Origin: Phaeoceros laevis
Taxonomy: Eukaryota > Anthocerotophyta > Anthocerotopsida > Notothyladales
Reading direction: 5' to 3'
Length of the DNA stretch: 22,544 nt
Assembly (NCBI GenBank): GCA_049999765.1
Contig: JBNGIQ010009217.1
Coordinates: 1-22,544 of the forward strand
Part shown: positions 1 to 10,773 of the stretch, piece by piece
Layout: every line of letters starts with the position of its first letter
How positions within the stretch are numbered: position 1 is the stretch's first letter
Program-made: the position numbers and the translations under genes
The notes under the pieces: generated by a model
The model's database searches: none
Seen by the model: only the letters and a program-made list of their open reading frames with translations
Told to the model about the DNA's origin: nothing

Positions 1-75
1 TAACTGAAGAACAAGGAACAACAAGGAAGGACAAGGAAGAAGAAGGAAGAACAACGAAGAAGAAGGAAGAACCTT
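1..75. repeat. Purine-rich simple repeat
   Basis: A degenerate tandem array of AAGGAAGAAC/AAGAAGGAAG-type units occupies the left edge of the window. It is nearly all A and G on the plus strand, with no coding potential I would defend. It may continue to the left. Confidence 0.7.
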
Positions 76-432
76 CAAGTAACCTTGAAATATAGTTCTC
101 TTCTTCATTAATATAAATATATATAAAAGATAAGGTATTGTTACAATTGTGTACACATCAAATTAGTGCCAGCCAGCCTGCCTGCACGTTAGTGCGGGCC
201 TCTACACTAGTTATAATTAAATATTTATTTTGATGTATCATTTATAGAAAATTCAAGATCATTTTTGTATAATTTTAGTGTCTTACGTGAACACCATGAA
301 TAGCGTTGAAACGTGGAGCTAACTAACATAACGGTGAACGAGGTCCTCAATCGGACTAGTTCGTCTTTTAGGGGTTAACAGCCAGGTAAAGCCTCTTCCG
401 GGATGGCTATAACAAATTTAGCTTGGCTATGG
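76..432. other. Intergenic, no gene seen
   Basis: AT-rich sequence (TATA-like runs near 110-125) without a convincing reading frame, RNA gene or repeat. Short frames around 375-800 overlap the 5S-like repeat described next and look accidental. Confidence 0.5.
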
Positions 433-612
433 CCTTGGACCAAGCTGGAGCACTTCAGTAGCCAAGTCCGGGATCTATCACGCAAGAAGTTACGCCTATC
501 TTGGTGGTGTACTAGTCCCCTGAAAGGGCCAGTACATCGAGTGTGATGAGATTTAGGGGCCTGGAAAACCAGAAACATAAGTTGCGAGAAGCGGAGGTCA
601 CCCATCCGAGTG
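433..612 (+). repeat. 5S-promoter-like repeat, unit A (rearranged)
   Basis: First of three copies of a roughly 200-bp repeat. It opens with CCTTGGACCAAGCTGGAGCA, then AGTCCGGGATCTATCACGCA, GAAGTTACGCCTATC, a diverged hairpin (arms around 518-546) and GGGGCCTGGAAAAC. The final block, which in the other copies reads CACTCGGATGGGTGACCTC, is present here on the opposite strand (570-612). Similarity to the other units is visible by eye along its length. Its identity as a transposable element is inference. Confidence 0.7.
570..612 (-). repeat. Inverted terminal block of unit A
   Basis: The reverse complement of this stretch reads CACTCGGATGGGTGACCTCC followed by GCTTCTCGCAACTTATGTTT, almost identical to the end of unit C (1518-1565) and unit B (1304-1345). 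The sequence before it (to about 569) is in forward orientation and the sequence after 612 does not continue the inverted copy. It is therefore a local inversion or a joined fragment, not a full reverse copy. Confidence 0.75.
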
Positions 613-1161
613 AAGCCTTCATCTGACCTCTCGAAGACTGAATACAGCTCGCCTGAATCAGTAAAACAGTTAGAACTTCTAAGCGCTAATCGCAAATCTC
701 CCACTAGGACCACCTACATCAATCAAGTTCTCTTCCACAAACTCCTCCTCGCCCAATTCTATGCAGTATTTCACAAGCAGAGGGCTAAAGCCAGCAGCTA
801 TTGACTTCTCAAACCATGTGTGAAACAAGCTAAATTCTTTGTTATACTCGCAAGGAGAGTTCCGAATGGCCTATGCTTAAGGTATACCTGCCATGGCCAT
901 AAGAACACTTGGCTGTTAAGGAAGCACTAATATGCTTCCTCTGAAGCTTCTATGTCCCATCTGGCAGTTGCTAAGCTGTGTTCAATGGTAGTCTCCATGG
1001 CCTCATGTTCCTTCCAGACACGTCGGCGAGAGATTAGACAGAAAGCCATCGAGATACTCTAGCTTCCTACAGTCTTCTTGGTGGATAAGGCCCACTGATT
1101 TCGCCTTTTGGTACCGAAGGCCCAAGTTTTCAGGCACACATATCTGCAAAAACAAGGCAAT
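613..1161. other. Intergenic, no gene seen
   Basis: I see no supported gene, RNA or clear repeat here. Short open frames on both strands lack any recognisable protein sequence. Confidence 0.5.
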
Positions 1162-1360
1162 ATTAGCCCTGGACCAAGCTGGAGCACTACTGGAGCCAAG
1201 TCTGGGATCTACCGTGCAAAAAGTTGTGCCTATCTCGGTGTACTGACCCCCTGAAAGGGCTAGTACACCGAGTGTGTTGCAGATTAGGGGCCGGGAAAAT
1301 GACCACTCGGATGGGTGACCTCCACTTTCTCGCAAGTTTGTTTTTGGTTTTCAGAACAAT
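1162..1360 (+). repeat. 5S-promoter-like repeat, unit B
   Basis: Best-preserved hairpin of the three copies: CTCGGTGTACT at 1234 pairs with AGTACACCGAG ending at 1272, around a CCCTGAAAGGG centre. The block CACTCGGATGGGTGACCTCC at 1304-1322 contains GATGGGTGACC, identical to the C box of plant 5S rRNA genes. Upstream, AAAAGTTGTGCCTATCTCGG resembles the 5S A-box region more weakly. The unit abuts unit C head to tail. A 5S-derived retroelement (Cassandra-like TRIM or SINE3-like) is a reasonable guess, not proven. Confidence 0.65.
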
Positions 1361-1575
1361 ATTAGCCTTGGACCAAGCTGGAGGACTACTGTAGCCAAGT
1401 CCGAGATTTACCGCGCAAGAAGTTACGCCTATCTCGGTGTACTTGGCCCCCTGAAAGGACCAGTACATCAGGGGCCAGTACACTGAGTGCGTTGAGATTC
1501 AGGGACCGGGCAAATCACCACTCGGATGGGTATGGGTGACCTCTGCTTCTCGCAAGTTATGTTTCTGCTTTTTCA
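1361..1575 (+). repeat. 5S-promoter-like repeat, unit C
   Basis: Second half of a direct tandem pair with unit B (about 200-bp period). It carries two small internal duplications: the right hairpin arm GGCCAGTACA occurs twice around 1459-1484, and the 5S-like box is expanded to GGATGGGTATGGGTGACCTC (6 extra bases). These changes would disturb a Pol III internal promoter, so this copy is probably decayed. Confidence 0.65.
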
Positions 1576-3315
1576 ACACAAACGTGTGCGAATGTTGCCA
1601 ATGTTTAACAACATTGGTGCGTGTAAGTTAACTACTACACTAGATAAGCCCCCCTTGTTAAAGTTGATGCGTATCCATTGATGGTATATGCTGCTCCCGC
1701 CGTTGATGCGATCCAAATCGTCAGCTACCACGCTTCACGGTGGTAGCCCTGAAGGGTTGACAGAAGCAAGCCTCACAGTTGTAGGCCCGAAGTGTAGACC
1801 TCGGCCCCCAGATGGGGCTGTCGTGCCAAGCCATGTCGCGTTGAGTTACATCAGTGCACATTTTGACCTAAGCAAACCCTGAGTCAAAAACGTGTTTAGC
1901 AGCTCGACCAAGGTTGCCATTAATTAGCACAAGGCAAGTAAAGCAAAACCAAGCAATAAAGCGAAGTAACGAAACGAAAGAAAACCGATACTCTTACTAC
2001 GAGTCTAAGCATGAAGCTTGATAAGAAAACAAAAACACTCAAATGAAAACGATTGCGTGAAACCGCAATGGGTTGAGCCTGGCTTCGTTCCTGAGTGAAA
2101 GCGTACACGTGCATCAAAACGACAAGCATGTATTTGTGCATGAAAGCTTACAGTGCTCAGCACCTACTAGCGCAACATTCTATCCTTTCCAAAAGGAACT
2201 TGCATAGACGGCCGACCTAGCACACCGTTGCTCACTAAGTTCCTGCCCTCTCTCTCCTGCTGCCAGCGACGTCACCCGAGCTGGATAGCTACAAGCATTG
2301 AAGGCAAGGCTAACAACGGCCACAGCCTCCTACTAGAATCCCGGCTGTGGGGCTACATTTGGACGGCGCTCATAAAGAGCACTATTTTAAGAACTAAGAC
2401 CAGCTAATTACACCTAGATATTGCCACATGGGCACATAAAGTAATTAAGTACTTACTTTTAGTGAAAAACTTGCACTTAGGTTCACAAGCCAAGCATGGC
2501 TAGTAGTAAACCAGCTCAAGGTGGAAACCTCATGACAGGGCGCTCCCAGTTGCATACTAATGTCCCCGGATAGGAGCTCCCGGCTACCAGTCGAAATACC
2601 TGGCGAGGTGTTCAATTCCCATGTGGAGTTCGCTACCAACACCATAACCACACTACTACTACTATTACCTAAAGTAAATACTATTTGTCGTCTAAGAGAG
2701 GACCTGAAAGGGTTAAGAAACAAGTTTTAAAGCTGTCTAAGAGTGACAACGACAGTATCTAGAGCAGAGACCGGTCTCAACCCTAGAGAGGCCCGCTAAG
2801 TGGACTACTTCCTATGGAGGAAGGCAGCTGAAAGGATCGAAGTAATTGTCTCTCCGTGACCATCAAGAAAAGTGGACCTTCAAGGAGGTCAAGGGACCCC
2901 AAGACCAGCCGCTGAGAAGAGTAAGTTGATAGAGACAGCCCAGGCGTAGCCCAGGAAGTGGTGGGAGGTCAAGTAATGCTTTGGATGGAGCCCAACGGCG
3001 GCTCACGATCTATGTTCTTTACCAGATAAAAGAAACTCGGCTTCATTGAAAGAAGCGAAGTTACGCACCTCAGCTCAGTACAAAGCCTCTCTCTCTCTCA
3101 TATACAAAACAAGGATAGAAATGTTACAATTTTGACAATTTGGTACATATCAGACTGAAGCCAAGCAGCCAGCTCCAGTGATCTCCTCGCACCCCAATGA
3201 GTCCCCCAGCCCCCGTCTTTCCCAGCTCCACACCAGACACTTCATTATTCTTACATCCACCTTCCTCAACTCGGGAACCCCTACTTCCTGGCCCTTGCCT
3301 ACCACCAAGGGCAGG
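1576..3315. other. Intergenic; 3' flank of RSH gene
   Basis: No supported gene. The right end must hold the 3' UTR of the minus-strand RSH gene that stops at 3316. A (CT)n tract lies at 3086-3099. Small open frames (for example 2445-2723 minus and 3197-3583 plus) show no family resemblance and the latter is antisense to RSH. A stretch near 2497-2620 has weak tRNA-like A/B box similarity that I did not accept. Confidence 0.5.
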
Positions 3316-6300
3316 TCACACCCTGATTTCCATGAGGTCGCCATCTCTCAGCTTCATGTTTGGTAGGGCGATTTGCCCATTAAGATACACCGGCTTCGAG
3401 TCCATGCCCATTCGGAGTGCTGCATCTGAGGCTGTACTCCCAGCTGGCATGCGCATGATCTCGCCATCCGGCCACAGAATTACCAGCACCTCTGTCAGTG
3501 CAACTGCCTCCACATTCTTGACGTTAAATACTGTGATGGAACCCTCTGTGGATGTTTCGTGGCGCAACTCTTGCTCCCACTGAAGCATAGACCTCAGCAG
3601 CCTCACCTTGTTGTTCAAGCGTGATGCAGTACAACTTGAACCTGATGCCACCTCCACCTTGTGGTACTCATCCTCTGCCACCTCCTTGCCTTCCTCTACT
3701 ATGGACATAACCTCCATGTACTCGACCTGCTCCTGTCCGTTGAGATCTAGGAGCTGGATAAATGTTGGCAGAGACCTGTCAAACTGGTCTTGCTGTCTCC
3801 CACCATCCCACACCAACAAATTGGTCCATCTATTAGTGCACACTGACATAGCCACTCAATGACGGTTCCCACGTAATGACCACTTCTATCCAACATACCT
3901 TGTGATATATCCCATCCCGGCACAGCGTATACTTTTCCAAGCAGGTGCTCCAGTCCCCGTGCCCAGGGGCAAACCACCACTGGTCCGAAACCTGGTCACA
4001 TCAACCACACATCCTGTTTCATAACACCTTCGCAACAAAAAACAGCCACCCTCCAAAAATGGATATGTGGATATCCAGATCCGTCAGCTTCTAGGGTGCG
4101 TGCCTTTTTGTAAAGTTGTGCATACGTCTCCCAGCGCTTCCTCTGGTTACCAGATCTCCCGGCTGCCACCGCCTCTCTTGCATGAAGGGCAAAACTGACG
4201 GCCACCAAGAGCTCCTTGCCATCATCCTCCACTCTGCCACATGACAAGCCTTAGTTGCTCTAACACACAACACACACCGCAGTCTCAACATTAGCTAGAC
4301 ATTGACTAGTGGGCCAGGTGCTAACTCACCTCACTACCACAGCTGCAAGCAACCTGCCCTCTTCCACCCTCAAAGCAGGATGGCCAAGCCGGACGTGCTT
4401 AGCTCGTGACTCTTCATGTTCCTTGTGTCTACCCACATCTTTGTCCAGCTCTGAAACTTCTTTTGTCAACTTGACCCTGATTGGCGGACTCTCAGGAACT
4501 ACTGCACCATCACCTTCTTTATACAGCCAATGGGCGGCATGTCCATACTCAGCATATTCATGCATTCCCTAAGTAGAAGAATACACACTCGCACAATTAG
4601 TAACATAAGCTCAGCAATCCATGCAGCAACAATTTTGAAGATGATGACCAAAGTACATCACGTCCAGAAGATGCATCCTACCTTTGTCCGGATCTGTACT
4701 TCCAAAGGGGCTCCATCTGGCCCCCTGACTGCAGTATGCAGAGACTGGAACACATGAAACACCAGACTCGCTTCAGGTTCAGCTTGCTTTTTCGGCACAC
4801 AACCTTCTACAAGAATGGAAGAGCGCTACAAACAACACAGTCAAACCTGATAACCACTTTGCTTCGGATTCACGATATAGTCATCAAACTCTCCACCAAC
4901 GGGAGTCCATAAACTGCACAGACAAATCCAACCACAGCAACACGATGTCAAGCTCATTTTGGCGAGAACGGAAGTACAAAACTGGAAGAATGTTAGAGAC
5001 AAACGTCTCACCTATGAACAACACTCAAAAGATTGTAGCATCCCTCCACAGCAGCAACGTGTAACTTTCCTTCCGCATCTCCAACCACTACCCTTAAGGC
5101 TCTTGTATCGTACACTTGATCTAAACCAACTCCTTTTCTCCTCATCTGTGATTGAAAGTGCAAAAACATCAAACTGAAGAACTTCACACGAGATAGAGCA
5201 AGGATCCATTATGCTTTCAAACTTGCCTGACAGAACAAAGCAACAGTCATGTAAGAATAAACTCCTCAGGATGTCACAGAAGATGTGCTAATTATCACCT
5301 TGCAATGTGTGCTGTAGAGACTCTTTAGCCGGCTTGAAAGGGTTACCTCCATACCTGGTATGTACCTGACAAACATCACGAACCGTAAAAAAATGTTTTC
5401 CAGTCTTTGGAGCACGAAGACATGCATTGAGGTGCCGATTCAGAAACCAGGAAGTTAAATGTAACTCAGTTAAATGTAACTCACGATGTCGAGATTAGCA
5501 GTTCCCGGTCTAAAATTTCCTCACATGCTTCCAACGCAGCAAGAGCAATTTCAGCATCTCGAACCACCTTGGTCTTTTTCCCTCCGTTTCTTAGATTTTC
5601 CACAGAACCCAACCCACAACTTCGCCTGCTGCGATCTACTAGAATGTCAAATGGTACTACTGCTTCTAAGAGTTCCTGCAATAAAGAACAGTTTACATTA
5701 TCAACGTACACATACTGTAGCAGGAAATGCTTTGATTTGAGCACTTAATTCAAGCCTGCAAACCATGTCTCCGCTCAAAGCATCCTCTGTAACCAGCACC
5801 TGCATCGTAAGTTCCTCTTCGTCTTCTGGATCATGTTTCTTCTCAAGCTCCTGCTCTATCAAATCACCATATAGCAAAGCTCTCCGCCTAGCTCTCTTTG
5901 TGATCCTCCTAAGATGCCTCCAGTCCTTATTAGGACTCCACATTGATGCCAGCTCAGCCCGCAACTGCCTGAAAGTCTGCGGCTGCAGATCTCTCGTACC
6001 AACAGCTTGATTATTCCCCATTCTCAACCGGGACAATATACACACACAATAGAATCAACAATACAAAGCAGCAAATAGGCAGTTTAACCTAGAAGAAAGA
6101 CTAGTCCACGAGCCTTTCAGTGAGAAACAAAGCTTCCTCAATGCTACTTAGGGACATCTTACTTGAAGGACTGCAAAACAAAGGTCCTCCAGTTCTGCTT
6201 TCACAGCCCACACTCCCAACCTTGACGCTAGGGAGCACCACACACCAAGAGTCTCTTGAGCCACAGCAGAAGCTTTAGAGGCAGGAAGGGCATATCTACA

Positions 6301-8442
6301 TTGCAGAGAAGAGTAGACTGCTGTTAATGCCACTCATCTACCTACCACAGTGAAGATACATACATCCCTTCAGCCTTCGCACACTTACATGATAAAGAGC
6401 TAAAGAGTTCAGGAATGAATAGATAAATGAAGGGATTGAAGCAACAGACCAACTGGCCCAGAAATTGACATGGACCAGGTAAGTGTTTACATTGTCCGCA
6501 TGTTGTGCAGTCTATCAGCCAGCTTAATAAGAACAACTCGAGGATCATTAACCATACCAAGCAGCATAACCCGCAAGCTATCAACCTGCCAAATCACACA
6601 GGGACTAGCCTTAAAGAGAGATAGCAATCGTTTGGAAAAGAAGAGTATCTACTTTATTGCAGATTATCCCCAAATCCACAATCATACATCTGCCCGACTC
6701 AGACCACAATCTTCTGACGAATTTTGAGGCAAGTTCATCCTCCGATGGCGTCTGAGCAGCTGAAAGCAAGCCAGCAGTTACCAGTTAGACAATTGAACAG
6801 TACGCCAACTATGTGTGTAGCAATACGACAGAACCTGCCCAGCTTCAACATGTATGACATACTCGTATTTATTCGAGCTCAATATGGAGCGCACCTGATT
6901 GATTTGGCTCAACTTTGACACCCCCTGAACCAGCCTTGCAACATCTTCACCAAAGTTGTTGAGCACATCTCTATAGTCACTACCAGTGTCATCAATCACA
7001 TCATGTAGCAGTCCCGCGATTACTGTGTTAACGGACTGCAAGCCCACACAATGCAGGCATTAAATTTGAATGCCCGTGGACAAGGATGGTACAACAGCCA
7101 GCTTAATTAGTTGCAACACAGCAGCTGTCTGACACTCAGCGACTGTTGGTAGAACAGTAAAAAATTTTATCTATCTAGGCTACCTGTAAGATTTTGACAT
7201 ACCCGTTTGCCATTCGAAGGAACAAGGGCAGCTAGAATCCTCGCAGTCTGAATGCAATGAGTTATGTAGGGCTCTCCTGTTTTTCTCATTTGCCCAGCGT
7301 GTGCTTCTTTTGCATACGCGATAGCCTTTTGGACCTTAAGTGACAAATAAAGGATAAGACTTTGACCAGCCCTTTGCTGAAGACAACACATCAGAACACA
7401 ATGTGCAAATACAAAGTGGAACATACCTCAGGATCTCGGAAAATTCTGTAACCTGTGACATCAACTCCTTCGAACACCATAGCAGCTGCACGACACGAAA
7501 AAGCACATCAACACGTGCATGACAGAGCAAGTGGAAACAAGTTCTCCCCTCAAACGGTAAGAAGTTCGAAACCCAACTCACCAGGACTACTCTCTTCCTT
7601 GCCCTGTACCAAACCTTTAGGCCTATTGGCAAAAGGAGAGAAATAAACACCATAAACAAAAGCAGCTGCCGTTACTGCCACCTGTGTTGTGCACTAAACT
7701 GTTAGTAGCAGACGCAAACAGCAACTCAATGAGCTAACCAGGTAAGCTGATGACAAGTGTCAAGTCTGCATTGCCTGACCATAGCCAAATGCAAGGCTGT
7801 CACTTGCTTATGGGAGGTCGACCTAACCTCTGTAACAGTGGCGAGAGCAACTGCATGGGCCGATGTCGTTGTGGTTGATACAGTAGCTCTGCTTGCAGCT
7901 ACGAGCTCCCGAATCATCAAGAGTGGCAACGGCCCTGTAAACGTGAGCAAGCTGCTGCATGCCACGGTAATTCGCCGAGCCCTCGCTCTTTTTGTTTTTG
8001 GTCGCAAGGTCTCTTGTGTACGAGGCGAAAAGAAAGTGCAGCGAAGGGAAGCCGACAGACCACCAAGATGATTCTGCCCAGCCTTCCTGCTGAAAGTCCT
8101 CGTTACACACCTGCAGCTCCCCTGAGTGCACATTTGCCTGTCGCTTGCCAGTGTCTGCTTCAAGTCACGTAAAAAACTGGTCAGTCTGTCACTGGTGATA
8201 TTCCAATCTTTGCTCCTTGTTGGTATCCTCGAAGCTTGGGAGATAAAACACCATTTCCAGTTCCGACACTCTCTCAACACTGATTCGCTGCGACTTTGAG
8301 TGAGTTCCTGCTGAAAGAAAGCACCTCTGCATATGGTACAAGACATTGCCACCTGTTGCGGGACTTGATCATGTTTCAAAGAGTGACCTGGCGGGCACCT
8401 TGAAGGAGCGGGTCCAACACTTCGTATAAGGTGTTGGACCAT
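3316..8442 (-). CDS. RSH: RelA/SpoT homologue (RSH), (p)ppGpp synthetase/hydrolase
   Basis: Plant RelA/SpoT homologue, expected in plastids, making and/or degrading (p)ppGpp. Eighteen exons, all phase-consistent, join to about 1008 aa: 8442-7828, 7681-7582, 7485-7427, 7334-7203, 7035-6895, 6759-6688, 6585-6491, 6295-6163, 5982-5764, 5675-5485, 5365-5299, 5145-5012, 4913-4847, 4744-4682, 4568-4330, 4233-4104, 3991-3899, 3792-3316. HD hydrolase domain about 259-450: THC (H284), LLHDVIDD (H313, D314), KLADRLHN (D397). Synthetase about 590-720: SSRLKSLYS, VYDTRALRVVV, YQSLHT, LEVQIRT, AAHWLYKE. A plant-specific linker follows, then a TGS-like domain at about 950-1008 that ends the protein, with no ACT domain. 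The first 205 residues are poorly conserved and contain a likely transit peptide; the start at 8442 is the first ATG after an in-frame TAG, so later ATGs remain possible. Which plant RSH class this is I leave open. Confidence 0.9.
3992..4103 (-). other. Candidate GC-AG intron in RSH (intron 16)
   Basis: Conserved protein sequence runs TYAQLYKK directly into VSDQWWF. The exon end at 4104 is AAAAAG followed by GCACGC, so the donor is GC rather than GT; the acceptor is GACCAG at 3992. Phase is 0 on both sides. The next GT donor downstream in frame would leave an intron of under 40 nt. A single-base assembly error or polymorphism is the alternative. Confidence 0.6.
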
Positions 8443-9180
8443 CGCTCCAGCAAGGGTGCAGCAAACCCAAGTCTAACTCGGTCACATAACCTCATTCATA
8501 TCTTGCTGCAATTGTGATGGAAAGCAGGTACCAGCGGCCGCAGACTCGACAAACGGATCTATCGTCTCCACGAGGCCTTTACAGACATAGCTTCTCCTCG
8601 ATGGGTCCGCAGTACTGCGTCGAGTCACAGAAAACAGCGACCACAATCATACGGGAAAATGTGTCTTCCATACCACGGAATTCCCACTTCATAATCTGCT
8701 GCCCTTTGACATATCAGCAAGCTTCGACAGGGATGTTTTGATGTACAGCTTGAAACATTTGAAACGATCTGAACTGTCCCCGATCCGCTCCATCCACCTC
8801 CGCCTCCGGCTGCAGATCCCTCACTGCCCAGCGCACAGCGAGCCACATCAAGTATCGTGTCAGCGCCACCTGAAAACCAAACCTGGCAGTCCTTCCATCC
8901 TAGATCACATGACAGGAATTTCGTTGCGATCAACTACCCCAAAACAGTTCACGAAGCGAAGAGGGAACCGCGCCAGCAGAGAGATGTTCGTGGCTGAGCA
9001 ACACCTGGTGTAGTGTACGAGCTGACAGTAAACGGAGCTCATGAAAGGGAAGGTAGAAAGTATGCTGCTTTTGGGTTTTACTTGGACTACGGGCCACCGG
9101 AGGAGATATTTTTACGCTTTCCCTGTCGGTTGTGCCCAACTGCCACCAGATCCCCGGACCAGGTACAGTAGATACAAACA
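8443..9180. promoter_or_regulatory. Divergent intergenic region between RSH and FAS1 gene
   Basis: 738 bp separating two start codons on opposite strands, so it must contain both 5' UTRs and both promoters unless upstream non-coding exons lie elsewhere. I see no strong TATA box for either gene. Short open frames on both strands here (for example 8738-9013 and 8625-8933) show no family resemblance. Confidence 0.5.
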
Positions 9181-10090
9181 ATGGTTGTGGACACCAGGTC
9201 GGCGGCTTGGATTGGTGCGCTTCTCCTCTGCTTGATCGGGTCCAGCCGAGGGTTGAGCTTGCAACTGGTGTCTGACCTCACTGACAGCAAGTACTCGTCG
9301 GTGCTGCAAATCGCAGGCAGAGCCGATTTTGCTCTCCGCCGATACACACTCTTTGCCCCAGAAAATGCTGCTTTCGACGTGAGAATCTGTGGTCCTTTAA
9401 TGCGCAGGCTGGTAACCTGCTGCTGCTTCCTTGCCATGCGATGCCTCCTGTGTAGCTAATGTCATCCAGATGTTGGCCGGGAGCAGAAACTGGGGTGCCT
9501 GGGGTTGTGGAATCAATCGGGCCTGGCCACCAGGATCATGGAGTACCATCTGCTGGACGAACCCTACTCGTCTGGGGACATTCTTGACATCATCTTGACC
9601 AACAGTTCCTGGAATCCCACCACCTTGTATCAGAACAATGTGCTAAGGCTCACTTTGGACCACAACACCGTGAGAATCAACGGCGGAGCTGCCAACATCA
9701 CCAGCCTGGACGTTTTGCAGGGCTACTCAAGGTCCATTCACGGCATCAACGCAGTGCTCATACCTCCTGGCCTTCACGTAAGTAAAGTAGGCCTGCCCAC
9801 CCTGCCCCACTCAAAGATGTGGGAGTAAGGATCTCAACTGGCGCAACTGGTTGGCTGGCAGGTCCCCTCCGACTGTGCAAGTTTTGTATTTCCACCCAGC
9901 GGTGCACAGGGTTCTGCTGGTAAGTAAAGCCTGAGCGTCAAACTCAACAATCTATCCAGGATTCCGCTGTTTCCAACACTTTGTTAAAAGTGGGGCATCA
10001 ATCGCATCTGCAGATAATCTGGCCAGGAGCAGAGTTGCCTTGGCTTGTGGACTTCTTGTCTGGGCTATCATGTCGGTCACTTTCACCTGA
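9181..10090 (+). CDS. GPI-anchored fasciclin-like (FAS1) protein
   Basis: Probable cell-surface adhesion or arabinogalactan-type protein with one FAS1 domain. Four exons, 9181-9378, 9487-9777, 9862-9919 and 10014-10090, join in phase to 207 aa with introns of 108, 84 and 94 nt. Residues 1-25 are a signal peptide (hydrophobic core AAWIGALLLCLIG). FAS1 spans about 27-163 with the typical TLFAPENAAF motif, the YH motif (MEYHLL), LTLDHNTVRING and a final HGINAVLIPPG. Two or more N-glycosylation sequons (NSS, NIT) are present. After a short PPSGAQGSAD spacer the tail ARSRVALACGLLVWAIMSVT is hydrophobic to the stop, as in GPI-anchor signals; the cut would be near S181-D183. Reading through the third donor would instead stop at TAA just after it and lose the anchor, so the spliced form is preferred. 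It is short for a plant FLA and has no long Pro/Ala-rich AGP region. Confidence 0.85.
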
Positions 10091-10773
10091 TTGTTCCTTT
10101 TGAGCACACACCTAGTATGTGCTTCAAAAACTCTTCATGAACACTCCGTATGGCGCCTGTTGGGCACATTTGGATCTTTCCAAGCTACCAACATTCCAGC
10201 GCAGAATACATATTAGCACCAGCAGTGCGTAACTTGAGACTCTCATCAGAATTACTAGTATGATTCATCAACCTATATGGGCAAAAGCTACCAGTAGCTT
10301 TCTGAAAATTCACAGGAGGACAGTTTTTCAAGAAGTACTAGAATATGCAGGAAGACTCCAGCCAGACGGACTCAAGTAGCAATCAACTTAGCTCCAGGTG
10401 ATGCCAGCTGTCTATGCGTAGAAGCTTAAGACGGGTGCTAATACGAAGCGTGGAGGCGAGACAGCCGCACTGATGTGGTTGCTGGCACATGCCTGCCAGG
10501 TGGTCAGTCTATTGGCTAGAGTCTTATTAGAGAAGGTGCCTTGAAGTATTACTAGGCTAGTACTAGACGTCTTCATTTACCGAAAGGTTTCACCCGGATG
10601 CAATAAACACACACACCTTGTGGTCTTCGTACCCTCGTCCGGGCAAGGTCTGGTGACCCGCTGTAAACACTATAAATACGTACACACCTTTTTTGTAGGT
10701 TGATGTTGTCGATCAAATCCACCTACAACTTCCTAATGCTTTAAGGATTGCTCTGCTTCAGTAGCCGCACGCT
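10091..10773 (+). promoter_or_regulatory. FAS1 3' flank and PPR upstream region
   Basis: No further gene is visible. It should hold the FAS1 3' UTR and the promoter and 5' UTR of the PPR gene. An AATAAA occurs at 10602-10607, but it is 510 bp past the FAS1 stop and next to a short CA run, so its role as a poly(A) signal is doubtful. Confidence 0.5.
10671..10678 (+). promoter_or_regulatory. TATA box candidate for PPR gene
   Basis: TATAAATA lies 96 bp upstream of the PPR start codon, which would give a 5' UTR of roughly 65-70 nt. It is a full match to the plant TATA consensus. Confidence 0.55.

Noticed and set aside
2445-2723. Minus-strand frame with nearby tRNA-like A/B boxes and a PBS-like TTGGTAGC
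   Set aside because: The GTTCAATTCCC match is about 110 bp from the only A-box-like site, no cloverleaf folds, and the PBS resemblance is limited to a few bases. No LTRs were found around it.
137-3170. Similar short stretches GTTACAATT...CATC and GTTACAATT...CATATC at about 137-183 and 3120-3170, as possible LTR ends
   Set aside because: The similarity is patchy over about 45 bp with gaps, and there are no TG/CA termini or internal retroelement domains.
3316-3829. Alternative start of the last RSH exon at 3829 after CTAATAG
   Set aside because: The acceptor GACAG at 3793 puts QDQFDRSLPTF directly after YHK in phase 0, matching the family. The 3829 acceptor would need a different phase.
7336-7659. 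Open frame spanning RSH exons 2 to 4 region
   Set aside because: It is in the wrong frame through the exons and includes introns; the conserved RSH peptide requires the spliced path.
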